From assembly GCF_047272945.1 (NCBI RefSeq), contig NZ_JBKOPS010000005.1, positions 1-64,000 of the forward strand: DNA of 64,000 nt. Direction: 5' to 3'. Below the pieces are notes generated by a model. The model searched no databases. It saw only the letters and a list, made by a program, of their open reading frames with translations, and had not been told where the DNA came from. Both the position numbers and the translations under genes were made by a program. Below are positions 33,693 through 43,037 of this stretch, piece by piece. Every line of letters begins with the position of its first letter. Position 1 is the stretch's first letter. Source of the DNA: Rubrolithibacter danxiaensis (GTDB lineage: Bacteria > Bacteroidota > Bacteroidia > Sphingobacteriales > Sphingobacteriaceae).

Positions 33693-36527
33693 ATGGATTA
33701 TCAGTTCAGAGATATTGAGAAAAAGTGGCAGCAATTTTGGGCAGAAAACCAAACCTATAAGGTTGATAATAACTCAGAAAAGCCAAAATACTACGTGTTG
33801 GATATGTTTCCCTATCCTTCCGGGGCGGGACTTCACGTAGGGCATCCTCTGGGATACATAGCTTCTGATATTTTCGCAAGATATAAAAGGTTAAGAGGAT
33901 TTAATGTTTTGCACCCAATGGGATATGATTCTTTTGGCTTGCCTGCAGAACAATATGCTATTCAAACCGGTCAGCATCCTGCTGTTACAACCGAAACCAA
34001 TATAAAAAGATACCGCGAGCAGTTGGATAACATTGGCTTCTCTTTTGATTGGAGTCGCGAAGTACGTACCAGCGATCCCTCTTATTACAAATGGACACAA
34101 TGGATCTTCATGCAATTATTCAATTCCTGGTATAACCTGGAATCTGATAAAGCTGAATCAATAAACACGCTGGTAACTCATTTGGAAACTTATGGTACAG
34201 CAGCTTTAAATGCGGTGGCCGATGAAGATGTTCTGGTATTATCTGCTGAAGAGTGGAAGCAAATGTCTGAAGATGACAAACAACGGGAACTTTTAAAATA
34301 CCGGCTTACATATTTAAAAGAAAGCACAGTAAACTGGTGTCAGGCCTTAGGAACTGTTTTGGCGAATGATGAGGTGAAAGACGGAGTATCAGAACGTGGT
34401 GGACATCCCGTTGAACAGAAAAAAATGATGCAATGGAGCATGCGTATCACCGCTTATGCAGACCGCTTGCTTGAGGGGTTAAATACAATCGACTGGCCCG
34501 AACCTTTGAAAGAGATGCAGAGGAACTGGATAGGAAAGAGCGTGGGGGCTTCAGTAAAGTTTAGCCTTTCCATCCCGATAGCTATCGGGAGAGGGGAAAT
34601 TGGTCCTATCGAAGTATTCACTACCCGGGTAGATACGTTATATGGGGTAAGTTTCCTTGTATTGGCTCCCGAGCACGAACTTGTTCCGTTGTTAACAACT
34701 GCTGAACATAAAGGGGAAATAGAAGCTTATATCAGCCAAACTAAAAAGAAGTCGGAATTAGACCGCATGGCTGATACGAAAACAGTTTCAGGCGCTTTTA
34801 CCGGAAGTTATGCAATTAACCCTGTAAGCGGAGAGAAAGTTCCGGTATGGATAGCTGATTATGTTTTGGCAGGATATGGAACAGGCGCTGTAATGGCGGT
34901 ACCATCAGGAGATCAGCGGGATTATTTATTTGCCCGGCAATATAATCTTCCTGTTATTCAAATCCTTGATTCTCAAAAAGACCTGGAACAGGAAGCCGAT
35001 GCAACTAAGGAAGGAAAATACATTAATTCTGGAATTATAAATGGCCTAACTTACCAGGAAGCGGTTCCAGTACTAATTAAAAAGTTGGAAGAGCTGGGTG
35101 CTGGCAGAGCGAAAGTGCAATACCGGATGCGGGACGCTATCTTTGGTCGCCAGCGGTACTGGGGAGAACCTGTGCCGGTATATTTTAAGCCTGCTGATAC
35201 AAGCGGAGAAGAGTTACCTCATCTTATCAGTAAAGAAGAACTTCCTTTGGTATTGCCGGAAATTGATAAATACCTTCCTACAGAAACAGGGGAGCCCCCC
35301 TTGGGAAGGGCAGAGAATTGGAAATATCAGGGGCAGTATGAATATGAATTAAGCACAATGCCCGGATGGGCGGGTTCCAGTTGGTATTGGTACCGTTATA
35401 TGGCTTCTCCGGAAGAAAGAAAGGAAGATGTTTTTGCGCCAAAACCGGCTATTGAATATTGGAAAGACGTAGATCTTTATATCGGTGGTTCTGAACATGC
35501 GACAGGCCATTTACTGTACAGCCGTTTCTGGAATAAAGTTTTGAAAGACCTTGGCTATGTAATAGAAGAAGAGCCTTTTAAAAAGCTGATAAATCAGGGA
35601 ATGATTCAGGGCAGGTCGAATTTCGTTTACAGGCTGATTAATGAGCAGGGCCAGGGAACCAATACATTTGTTTCTGCCGGAATTAAAGATCAGTACAAAA
35701 CAACTGCTTTACATGTTGATGTAAATATTGTTGACACCGATATCCTTGATCTTGAGAAATTCAAAGGGTCAAGGGCAGAATACGCAGAGGCAGAATTCAT
35801 TTTGGAAAACGGAAAATACATCTGCGGAGTTGAAATTGAAAAAATGTCTAAATCTAAGTTCAATGTCGTAAATCCCGACGATATTATTGAACGTTATGGT
35901 GCTGATACTTTACGGCTTTATGAAATGTTTCTTGGCCCTCTTGAGCAAAGTAAACCCTGGAACACCAATGGAATTGAAGGTGTATTTAAATTCCTCCGGA
36001 AGTTCTGGAAGTTATTCCATAACGATAAATTTGAATTTTCTGTTTCGGATGATGAACCAGTAAAGGCCGAATTGAAATCGCTTCATAAGATCATCAGAAA
36101 AGTGGAGGAAGATATTGAACGCTTTTCTTTCAATACTTCAGTTTCAAGTTTTATGATCTGTGTAAACGAACTGCAGGAGTTGAAATGCAATAAACGAAAG
36201 ATATTACAGGAGCTTGTCATTGTCCTTGCTCCGTATGCTCCTCATATTACCGAAGAATTATGGAGCCTGCTGGGAAATGAAGCGGGTACTTTAACATACG
36301 CGACTTATCCGGCGTTTAATCCGGATTTCCTGGTAGAGGATGAGTTTGCTTATCCCATTTCAATTAATGGGAAAATGAAGATGAATTTAAGCATTCCTTT
36401 GAGTTTAGAAGTTCCGGAAATAGAAAAACTGGTGCTTTCCAGTGCAGATGTTCAAAAATACCTGGACGGAAAAACACCTAAAAAGGTAATTGTAGTAAAA
36501 GGCAGAATTGTAAATATTGTGCTTTAA
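33693..36527 (+). CDS. leuS: Leucine--tRNA ligase
   Basis: A 944-aa class I synthetase. HIGH is HVGH (48-51) and KMSKS is KMSKS (717-721). The editing domain (about 225-420) has IEVFTTRVDTLYG and the GTGAVMAVPSGDQRD segment, so post-transfer editing is expected. C-terminal anticodon-binding helices follow. Around residues 293-302 there is an extra stretch (SIPIAIGRGEIG) encoded partly by a perfect 18-bp palindrome (34573-34590), between KF and IEVFTTR, where homologues have a shorter loop. Confidence 0.97.
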   Translation: MDYQFRDIEKKWQQFWAENQTYKVDNNSEKPKYYVLDMFPYPSGAGLHVGHPLGYIASDIFARYKRLRGFNVLHPMGYDSFGLPAEQYAIQTGQHPAVTTETNIKRYREQLDNIGFSFDWSREVRTSDPSYYKWTQWIFMQLFNSWYNLESDKAESINTLVTHLETYGTAALNAVADEDVLVLSAEEWKQMSEDDKQRELLKYRLTYLKESTVNWCQALGTVLANDEVKDGVSERGGHPVEQKKMMQWSMRITAYADRLLEGLNTIDWPEPLKEMQRNWIGKSVGASVKFSLSIPIAIGRGEIGPIEVFTTRVDTLYGVSFLVLAPEHELVPLLTTAEHKGEIEAYISQTKKKSELDRMADTKTVSGAFTGSYAINPVSGEKVPVWIADYVLAGYGTGAVMAVPSGDQRDYLFARQYNLPVIQILDSQKDLEQEADATKEGKYINSGIINGLTYQEAVPVLIKKLEELGAGRAKVQYRMRDAIFGRQRYWGEPVPVYFKPADTSGEELPHLISKEELPLVLPEIDKYLPTETGEPPLGRAENWKYQGQYEYELSTMPGWAGSSWYWYRYMASPEERKEDVFAPKPAIEYWKDVDLYIGGSEHATGHLLYSRFWNKVLKDLGYVIEEEPFKKLINQGMIQGRSNFVYRLINEQGQGTNTFVSAGIKDQYKTTALHVDVNIVDTDILDLEKFKGSRAEYAEAEFILENGKYICGVEIEKMSKSKFNVVNPDDIIERYGADTLRLYEMFLGPLEQSKPWNTNGIEGVFKFLRKFWKLFHNDKFEFSVSDDEPVKAELKSLHKIIRKVEEDIERFSFNTSVSSFMICVNELQELKCNKRKILQELVIVLAPYAPHITEELWSLLGNEAGTLTYATYPAFNPDFLVEDEFAYPISINGKMKMNLSIPLSLEVPEIEKLVLSSADVQKYLDGKTPKKVIVVKGRIVNIVL
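34573..34590. repeat. 18-bp palindrome, CCGATA-NN-TATCGG family, inside leuS
   Basis: TCCCGATAGCTATCGGGA is a perfect palindrome. It shares the core CCGATA-NN-TATCGG with copies at 44692-44709 and 53193-53206. Here it is in frame and codes for I-P-I-A-I-G. Confidence 0.75.
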
Positions 36528-36545
36528 AAATCCACTAATCAGAAT

Positions 36546-36580
36546 AAAAGTCGCCTTACTACTACCAGGCGACTTTTTTA
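36546..36580 (+). terminator. Intrinsic terminator of leuS
   Basis: AAAAGTCGCCT (36546-36556) pairs with AGGCGACTTTTT (36567-36578), continuing into a T run. Confidence 0.88.
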
Positions 36581-36672
36581 ATTTCCGATTGCCGCTCTTG
36601 CTTATCAATTACCAGAAAAATCTTTGTAACAATCAATCCTGTTTTTCGACTAAATACTATTTAAACCAAATT

Positions 36673-39162
36673 ATGAAACGCATATTTTTACTTATTGCAT
36701 TTACTTGTTTAAGCACTGTTATAATGGCGCAGGTGCCAATGGGAGGAGCCTCCTCATTAAAAGGGCGGATATCAGGTGTGGTAATAGATTCGCTAACGCA
36801 AAAGCCCATTGATTATGTCTCTGTGGCATTGGGTAGGAGCGGATCCTCAAAAAGCACTAATGGTGCCCTGGCTGATGATAAGGGAGTTTTTAAAATTGAC
36901 AATATCAGTCCGGGATCATATAAACTGACCATCACTTTTATGGGTTATACCACAAAGGTTATTGATCCTGTTACAACAACTCCAGAAAAACCGGATAATA
37001 ATCTGGGACGGATTCTTCTTTCCCCTAATCAAAAAATGCTGAACGAAGTCGTGGTCCAGGGTCAGGCTGCGATTATTGAAAACCGGGTTGATAAAGTAGT
37101 TTACAATGCCGAGAAGGACGCTACGGTTTCCGGTGGGAACGCAGCAGATGTTTTAAGGAAGGTACCCATGGTTTCTGTTGACCAGGACGGAAATGTGTCG
37201 CTTCGCGGAAGCCAGAATATTAAAATATTGATCAATGGAAAGCCTTCCGGGGCGGTAGCGAGCAATGTTGCAGATGCTATGAAAATGCTTCCGGCAGATC
37301 AGATCAAAAATGTGGAAGTGATAACAAGCCCTTCTGCAAAATACGATGCTGAAGGAAGCGGAGGTATTATCAATATCATTACAAAAAAGAAAAATATGTC
37401 TGGTGTGAGCGGCTCTATAAGCGGGGGCTTAGGAACACGCCAAAACAATGGAAACGCCAATTTGAATATAAATCATAACCGGTTAAGTGTGGGCGGAAAT
37501 TTTGGTGGAAATTTAACATGGCCGCAAACCAGCACAATAGAAAGTGAGACGAATACTGTTTTGGGTCAGCTTCAGGCATCGCAAAACGGAACCAGTCGAA
37601 CTAAAAGGTATGCTTACATCGGTTCCGGGAATATTAGTTATGATTTTAACAATGCAAACAGTATTTCTTCCGGTATTCGTTTTAACCATGCCCAGTTTTC
37701 CACAGATGGAGAAACACAGAACTTTGATAGAAGTACGTATACTCAGAGCAACGATAGTAAAACTAAGTTCGGGAGTTTTGACTGGAACGGCGATTACGTA
37801 AGGAAGTTTAAAAAAGAAGGCCACGAAATTACACTGGCCGGGCAATGGAGCCATGGTATAAATTCTACTAATTTTATATCCTTATATACTTCTCAATACT
37901 CTAATCAGCTGGCAGATAACGAGGGTGTAAACGATGAATATACGGTTCAGGCAGATTACGCTTTACCAATTAATAAAGTAGTAAAATTTGAAGCCGGAGC
38001 AAAATCAATCACCCGTAATATAAACAGCGATTACCAGATTCAGAGACAATTGGTTGCAGGAGGATTTGTTCCGGATGCCAATGCTTCAAATGTATACGAT
38101 TACAATCAGGATGTATATTCAGGATACTCCGTATTAACTTTCCAGTTAAAACACAATATAGGAATGCAGTTGGGAGCAAGGGTAGAAAATACTGAAATTA
38201 ACGGTCATTCTACAAATTCGGTATCCGAAGGCTTGAAGGTAAATAACAGTTATACCAACTTTATTCCAAGCTTTTCTATCTCAAAAACTATTAAAACAAA
38301 TACGTTTCGCTTAAGTTACAGCAAACGTATTCAGCGCCCAAGTTTACAGTATCTGAATCCTTTCAGAAATACAAGCAATCCGCAGTACCAGTCAATGGGT
38401 AATCCTGATTTGTCGCCGGAGGTTTCTCAAAGCCTGGAACTAAACTTTTCTACTTTTATTAAATCGTCTGTTATCAATACATCTTTATATTACCGGCATA
38501 CAGATGATATTATTGAAAGCTTTTTAAGAAGAGAATCGTACACAACCATCGGGGAAAACGGAACTCCGCTGACCGATACGGTGAATCTTACCACCTTCAG
38601 AAATATCGGGAAGAATAATTCTTTTGGAGGAAGTTTCTTTGGCTCTGTAAACCCTGTAAAGAACCTTACTTTAAGGGGAAGTATTAATCTTTTCAGTTAT
38701 AAGCCTACTTCCAGCAATGCTTTTCAGTCCGAATCTTCGAATAATGATAAGACATATCTTCAGTACAACGCCTTTGTGAGTGGTTCGTACACACTGCCAA
38801 AAGGATTTGTAACAGAAACGTTTTTAATTTTTAATGCACCACGCCGTACCGTTCAGGGCCGTTACCCATCCTTTAACATGTGGGTCCTTTCTTTCAATAA
38901 AGAGATTCTTAAGAAAAAAGGAAAGATCGGTTTGAACGTTATCGATCCGTTTTCGGAGCGTAAAAACTTTAAAACTGTGCTGAACAATGGCACCGTGATT
39001 CAATCTAACAATTTTTCAATGCCTTTCCGTTCTGTAGGTGTAAACTTTAGCTGGCAATTCGGTAAAATGAACTTTAACCAGCAGCAACCTAACAGAAAGA
39101 AGCGGGGTGTAAATAATGACGATTTAAAACAGGGCGAAAACCAGGGTGGACAAGGAATGTAA
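36673..39162 (+). CDS. TonB-dependent receptor-like outer-membrane protein (OMP_b-brl_3 type)
   Basis: An 829-aa protein (start MKRIFLLIAF; the frame further upstream runs through the leuS terminator). Signal peptide about 1-20. A carboxypeptidase-regulatory-like beta-sandwich (about 27-110, with RISGVVIDSLTQKPIDYVSVAL) precedes a plug domain (about 120-220, VVVQGQAAIIENRVDKVVYNAE and IKNVEVITSPSAKYDAEGSGGIINIITKK). The outer-membrane barrel fills the rest and ends in a Gln/Gly-rich tail. Substrate unknown; no SusD partner is adjacent, so it is not a classical SusC. Confidence 0.9.
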   Translation: MKRIFLLIAFTCLSTVIMAQVPMGGASSLKGRISGVVIDSLTQKPIDYVSVALGRSGSSKSTNGALADDKGVFKIDNISPGSYKLTITFMGYTTKVIDPVTTTPEKPDNNLGRILLSPNQKMLNEVVVQGQAAIIENRVDKVVYNAEKDATVSGGNAADVLRKVPMVSVDQDGNVSLRGSQNIKILINGKPSGAVASNVADAMKMLPADQIKNVEVITSPSAKYDAEGSGGIINIITKKKNMSGVSGSISGGLGTRQNNGNANLNINHNRLSVGGNFGGNLTWPQTSTIESETNTVLGQLQASQNGTSRTKRYAYIGSGNISYDFNNANSISSGIRFNHAQFSTDGETQNFDRSTYTQSNDSKTKFGSFDWNGDYVRKFKKEGHEITLAGQWSHGINSTNFISLYTSQYSNQLADNEGVNDEYTVQADYALPINKVVKFEAGAKSITRNINSDYQIQRQLVAGGFVPDANASNVYDYNQDVYSGYSVLTFQLKHNIGMQLGARVENTEINGHSTNSVSEGLKVNNSYTNFIPSFSISKTIKTNTFRLSYSKRIQRPSLQYLNPFRNTSNPQYQSMGNPDLSPEVSQSLELNFSTFIKSSVINTSLYYRHTDDIIESFLRRESYTTIGENGTPLTDTVNLTTFRNIGKNNSFGGSFFGSVNPVKNLTLRGSINLFSYKPTSSNAFQSESSNNDKTYLQYNAFVSGSYTLPKGFVTETFLIFNAPRRTVQGRYPSFNMWVLSFNKEILKKKGKIGLNVIDPFSERKNFKTVLNNGTVIQSNNFSMPFRSVGVNFSWQFGKMNFNQQQPNRKKRGVNNDDLKQGENQGGQGM

Positions 39163-39241
39163 TTTTAAATAAAATTACGCGGTTATAAAACATTTATACA
39201 ATTCCGTCGTTCTGTACCCAGGTATTGAAGATTAAAAACGA

Positions 39242-39277
39242 TAATCCGGTTCCCTTAGAAGGGGCCGGATTTTTTTG
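39242..39277 (+). terminator. Intrinsic terminator after the TonB-dependent receptor
   Basis: The stem AATCCGG...CCGGATT, with further TCCC/GGGG pairing inside, is followed by a T run. Confidence 0.8.
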
Positions 39278-39352
39278 TTGAATAATTCCAAGTGTTAAAC
39301 TTCTTTAACGTTTTTTAACTTTTTTTTAACATTTAGATAGCATGAACGTCCT

Positions 39353-39360
39353 TATCTTTG
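39353..39360 (+). promoter_or_regulatory. Orphan Bacteroidota -7 box
   Basis: TATCTTTG, exact TAnnTTTG, with no reading frame after it. A strong terminator follows about 65 nt downstream. Confidence 0.45.
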
Positions 39361-39365
39361 GGCAT

Positions 39366-39447
39366 TGAAAAAGCGAAAAAAGATCCCTCACATAAATTGG
39401 TTATAATTGGTTAGTTAGAAAAAGCTCCTTCCCAGGGAGCTTTTTTA
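39366..39447 (+). ncRNA. Candidate small RNA between receptor gene and murI
   Basis: The 351-nt gap 39163-39513 holds a terminator, then an orphan promoter box (39353-39360), about 55 nt of A-rich sequence without a coding frame, and a strong terminator hairpin (AAAAAGCTCC...GGGAGCTTTTTT, about 39419-39447). This promoter-short transcript-terminator layout suggests an independent RNA of about 80 nt. No family was recognised. It could also be attenuation or leftover regulatory sequence. Confidence 0.35.
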
Positions 39448-39499
39448 TTTTCATGATTTCTAATTTTTCTTATCTCATTCGTATAACTTTATTTTCCTT

Positions 39500-39507
39500 T
39501 ATTTTTG
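39500..39507 (+). promoter_or_regulatory. Bacteroidota -7 box of murI
   Basis: TATTTTTG, exact TAnnTTTG, ends 6 nt before the ATG at 39514. The murI mRNA would be almost or fully leaderless. Confidence 0.55.
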
Positions 39508-39513
39508 AATTAA

Positions 39514-40332
39514 ATGGGCCCAATAGGTGTTTTCGACTCCGGTTACGGAGGTCTTACTGTTTTTAAAGAAATTATTAAAGAACTTCCCGAATACGATTAT
39601 TTGTATCTGGGAGACAATGCCCGGGTGCCTTATGGAACCCGTTCATTCGAAACCGTGTATTCATATACGTGGGAGTGCGTACAACATCTTTTTAACAAAG
39701 GTTGCAGACTGGTTATACTTGCCTGTAATACCGCTTCAGCTAAAGCTTTGCGTACAATCCAGCAGAAAAATCTTCCCGCTTTAAACTCATTACACAAGGT
39801 GTTAGGTGTAATACGGCCGACTGCAGAAATTATTGGGCAGATAAGTAAAAGCGGACAGGTTGGAGTACTTGCTACCGAGGGAACTGTTGCTTCACAATCT
39901 TATGTGCTGGAGATTGAAAAGTTTTTTCCTGAATTTGAGGTTTACCAGGAAGCTTGCCCCATGTGGGTCCCTTTAGTAGAAAATAACGAAAGTGCTTCTG
40001 CCGGCGCTGATTATTTTGTAAAGAAGAATATCGATAACCTGATGCAAAAATCTGCGGAAATTGATACAGTAATTTTGGCCTGTACTCATTATCCGCTGTT
40101 GTTTGATAAAATAAAAGAATTTCTTCCTGTAAATGTTAAAATCCTATCGCAGGGAGAGATAGTTGCTAAAAGTTTGAAAGATTATCTATTTCGCCACCCG
40201 GAAATTGATAGCCTGTGTTCGAAACAGGGTAATATTGAGTTTTATACTACAGAGTCAACAGATTTATTTGATAAAAAAGCGGCAATTTTTTTAGGCAGGG
40301 AAGTGAAATCGAAGCATCTGCAGCTTCAGTAA
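39514..40332 (+). CDS. murI: Glutamate racemase
   Basis: A 272-aa enzyme making D-glutamate for peptidoglycan. The catalytic cysteines are Cys71 (LACNTASA) and Cys190 (LACTHYPLL), and Asp8-Ser9 (FDSGYGGLTV) is the substrate loop. Length is normal. Single-gene unit with its own promoter box, closed by a long hairpin shared with the convergent NIPSNAP gene. Confidence 0.96.
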   Translation: MGPIGVFDSGYGGLTVFKEIIKELPEYDYLYLGDNARVPYGTRSFETVYSYTWECVQHLFNKGCRLVILACNTASAKALRTIQQKNLPALNSLHKVLGVIRPTAEIIGQISKSGQVGVLATEGTVASQSYVLEIEKFFPEFEVYQEACPMWVPLVENNESASAGADYFVKKNIDNLMQKSAEIDTVILACTHYPLLFDKIKEFLPVNVKILSQGEIVAKSLKDYLFRHPEIDSLCSKQGNIEFYTTESTDLFDKKAAIFLGREVKSKHLQLQ

Positions 40333-40334
40333 AG

Positions 40335-40367
40335 AATTTGAAGGGAATTTAATTCCCTTCAAATTCC
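40335..40367. terminator. Bidirectional hairpin between murI and the NIPSNAP gene
   Basis: AATTTGAAGGGAAT pairs with ATTCCCTTCAAATT around a 3-nt loop. The following tract is T-rich but interrupted. Confidence 0.65.
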
Positions 40368-40369
40368 TT

Positions 40370-41170
40370 TTAAAAGTCAGAATAATCTGTAGGATATAAG
40401 AACAGAATATCTGCTTTAGAAACATTATTCTGGTACATCGGCATAGAAGAGAGTTTTTTCCATTCAGGGTCTTCTCCAAATGTTTTCCATTTTGCATCCC
40501 TTTCTGCTTTGTTATTAAAGGTAGTCATATACATGAGGTTGGGCATGTGGCTACCCGCTAAAACTTCCCCGTAAAATACTGCATTAAATCCTAAGCGTTT
40601 AAACAGTGGTACTTCTCCACCCTGATTAAACATATGTACCTTATTGACATAATATTTTTCAGTAGGGCCTTCGTAGCTTCTTAATTCATATATTCTTTCA
40701 TTTTTTGCTCCTTTAAGTGCCGGTACAGCAGGTGCAGGCATTTCAGAAAATGCTTTTATCAGTATAGTTTCAATCCTTTTATAAGGAGCATCCTTATAAT
40801 TCGCGTCAATGTATTCTTTGCCGTCAGAAAGGAATTTTTTATCCTGCTGAAGCTTTGCATCCAATTTTGAGAAATCTTCTAAAGACTGAAAAGGGATAAA
40901 CACATAGATCTTGTCGTCCAGGCTGTCTTTCTCAACAGGTTTAAAAACTCCCGCTTTATTAATGCCGTTTCTGTGTAACGCCGGTAAGTAAGCCTTCTCC
41001 AGAAATTTTTCAACCTGTTCCTGCTGGGTTGAGTTTGCTAAATGGTAAATTTTCAGCTCATAGAAGTATCTTTTACCACTGCTTTGGGCATTAGCCGTAA
41101 AAGCTGCAAGGGAACAACAAAAAGCCAGTAAAGAATAAAAATAAGCCGAAGCTTTAAAGTGATTTTTCAT
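40370..41170 (-). CDS. Secreted NIPSNAP family protein
   Basis: A 266-aa protein (ATG at 41170; a TTG two codons earlier is less likely) with a signal peptide ending FTANAQ. Two dimeric alpha/beta-barrel NIPSNAP repeats are seen: RYFYELKIYHLANSTQQEQVEKFLEKAYLPALHRNGI and ERIYELRSYEGPTEKYYVNKVHMFNQGGEVPLFKRLGFNAVFYGEVLAGSHMPNLMYM. Function of secreted NIPSNAPs is unknown. Third gene of a minus-strand set with a cytochrome c and a sorbosone-dehydrogenase-like protein, 12 bp after the cytochrome. Confidence 0.82.
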   Translation of the reverse strand: MKNHFKASAYFYSLLAFCCSLAAFTANAQSSGKRYFYELKIYHLANSTQQEQVEKFLEKAYLPALHRNGINKAGVFKPVEKDSLDDKIYVFIPFQSLEDFSKLDAKLQQDKKFLSDGKEYIDANYKDAPYKRIETILIKAFSEMPAPAVPALKGAKNERIYELRSYEGPTEKYYVNKVHMFNQGGEVPLFKRLGFNAVFYGEVLAGSHMPNLMYMTTFNNKAERDAKWKTFGEDPEWKKLSSMPMYQNNVSKADILFLYPTDYSDF

Positions 41171-41182
41171 TTTCAATTGATA

Positions 41183-41629
41183 CTATTTATTTAAAGTTGC
41201 ACGAACCATTTTTACCAATGCAGAATTTACCTGTGAAGCCTTATTACCGAAATTATTTCTTACATAAGTTAAGACATCTGCAACTTCCTGATCTGATAGT
41301 GCTTTAAATGGCGGCATTGTATTAGAGTAGTATTCCCCATCAATCTCAACCTGCTCGTTAAACCCGTTTAATACAATCTTAGCTAACTCGGTTTTATCGC
41401 CAAGTACGTAGGATGTTTTAATAAGCGGTGGATTTAACCGCGGAACTCCGCTTCCATCAACCTGATGACAGGTAACGCAATATTGGGTATATACTTTCTG
41501 TCCCCGTGCTATCGATTCCTTTAATCCCGGTTGCTGAGTTTTAGAAGCATTTTGTGCTTTTTTTGTTTGTCCGCTTAGCAACATACTGAAAGAGAGCAGG
41601 GATGCTGCTGTTAATACGAGTCTTTTCAT
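41183..41629 (-). CDS. Periplasmic c-type cytochrome
   Basis: A 148-aa monohaem cytochrome c with a signal peptide (about 1-20). The haem site is CVTCH (51-55) and the distal ligand probably Met105 (NTMPPFKAL); LSDQEVADVLTYVRNNFG is the usual C-terminal helix. It lies 3 bp after the dehydrogenase gene, so it is its likely electron acceptor. Confidence 0.92.
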   Translation of the reverse strand: MKRLVLTAASLLSFSMLLSGQTKKAQNASKTQQPGLKESIARGQKVYTQYCVTCHQVDGSGVPRLNPPLIKTSYVLGDKTELAKIVLNGFNEQVEIDGEYYSNTMPPFKALSDQEVADVLTYVRNNFGNKASQVNSALVKMVRATLNK

Positions 41630-41632
41630 TAA

Positions 41633-42937
41633 TTATTTTGCTTTGTAGCTTATTTTATAGATGGTGCCTTTTGCATCATCAGAAACGTATAAAGATCCGT
41701 CTGGCCCCTGGGCTAATCCGCATGGCCGGTGTTCTGCCTGTCCGGGAGAAGTAATGTTTTCTGTGCCTGCAAAACCTTCTGCAAAAATTTCCCAGTCACC
41801 TGAAGGTTTTCCATTTTTAAAGGGAACAAAGGCTACGAAATATCCTGCTTGTTTTTCCGGCGCCCTGTTCCATGATCCATGAAAAGCAATGAAAGCACCA
41901 TTCTGATATTTTTCAGGGAACATTTTTCCGGTATAAAATAATAATCCGTTTGGTGCTAAATGGCCGGGAAATGCAGCTACGGGATTAATAGCATCAGCAC
42001 CGCCTTCTTTTTTACCATCTCCTCCATATTCGGGAGCTAAGATTTTTTTCTTCTGAATCTGGTCGTAATAAATATACGGCCAACCGGCGTTATCTCCTTT
42101 TTTAACCATATACATGGTTTCGGCGGGAAGAATGGCGGAAGTCTTTACATCATACAAATCCGGAAACAGGTCGTGCAACTGATCTCTTCCGTGCTGCATT
42201 ACAAAAAGTTCATTTACCTGATTATTCCAGTCGAGGCCTACCACATTCCTTAAGCCGGTAGCGTAGCGTGCCCCGTCTCCATAACTTTGGTTTATTTTAT
42301 TTGCCTTAAATTGCCAGATGCCCGCGGCAGAATCAAGAACGGGGCAGTTTTTCATGCCGGGAGATCCTTTGGTACGGTCTTGTTCCTGGCAGGCATTGCT
42401 GTAGGCTCCGATATTAACGTAAATATTGCCTGAATTATCTAACGTTATTGATTTGGATTCGTGCTGGCGGCGGTTGATTAAGCCGGTTACTATTTTTTCT
42501 GGTTTCTCCGGATCGATTACCTGGCCTTTATCATCTAATTTATACCTGAAAATTTCTTCATTGGAAGATGCGTACAGATAACCGTCCTTTATATAAATTC
42601 CAGTTCCTATATAATTTCCAAAGCCGGTTTGTTTATCTGAGATACCGTCGCCATTGGTATCCTGCAAGCGGATAATCCCTTTTCCGTTTAATAATTTTTC
42701 AAGTTTTACATAGATATCTCCCTGCGGAGTAACTGCTAAATGCCGGGCTCTTCCAAGGCCGTTCGCTACTTTTATCGCATCAAATCCCGTAGGTAGTTTT
42801 AAACCTGCAGCATCAGAGGGCTGATCATTTTGTGCGCTTTTCTTACCGCCTTTGCCTGGTTCTTTCGAAAAAGAAGCCGCTCCGATTCCAATGACGATTG
42901 CCGGAACAAATAAAGACTGAATAATGAATTTTTTCAT
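41633..42937 (-). CDS. Sorbosone-dehydrogenase-like PQQ/beta-propeller oxidoreductase
   Basis: A 434-aa secreted protein (signal peptide about 1-23). The six-bladed propeller of soluble glucose/L-sorbosone dehydrogenases is seen in LPTGFDAIKVANGLGRARHLAVTPQGDIYV, ATGLRNVVGLDWN, VKKGDNAGWPYIYYD, and HLAPNGLLFYTGKMFP with FIAFHGSWNR. Family members oxidise aldoses or related sugars using PQQ and pass electrons to a cytochrome c, here the next gene. PQQ synthesis genes are not in the window, so cofactor and substrate remain open. Confidence 0.82.
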   Translation of the reverse strand: MKKFIIQSLFVPAIVIGIGAASFSKEPGKGGKKSAQNDQPSDAAGLKLPTGFDAIKVANGLGRARHLAVTPQGDIYVKLEKLLNGKGIIRLQDTNGDGISDKQTGFGNYIGTGIYIKDGYLYASSNEEIFRYKLDDKGQVIDPEKPEKIVTGLINRRQHESKSITLDNSGNIYVNIGAYSNACQEQDRTKGSPGMKNCPVLDSAAGIWQFKANKINQSYGDGARYATGLRNVVGLDWNNQVNELFVMQHGRDQLHDLFPDLYDVKTSAILPAETMYMVKKGDNAGWPYIYYDQIQKKKILAPEYGGDGKKEGGADAINPVAAFPGHLAPNGLLFYTGKMFPEKYQNGAFIAFHGSWNRAPEKQAGYFVAFVPFKNGKPSGDWEIFAEGFAGTENITSPGQAEHRPCGLAQGPDGSLYVSDDAKGTIYKISYKAK

Positions 42938-43037
42938 CCGAATAAATTTTTTTTTAATGATAATAAAGCTATCGTGAGTTTAACAATCTTCGTTAAGTGC
43001 TCATGACGGTTCCATCAGGATAATTTTAATTGATATA

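Noticed and set aside
35290..35325. A second G/C-rich insert in leuS (around GEPPLGRAENW)
   Set aside because: The sequence PTETGEPPLGRA is a conserved LeuRS segment, so it is not an insertion.
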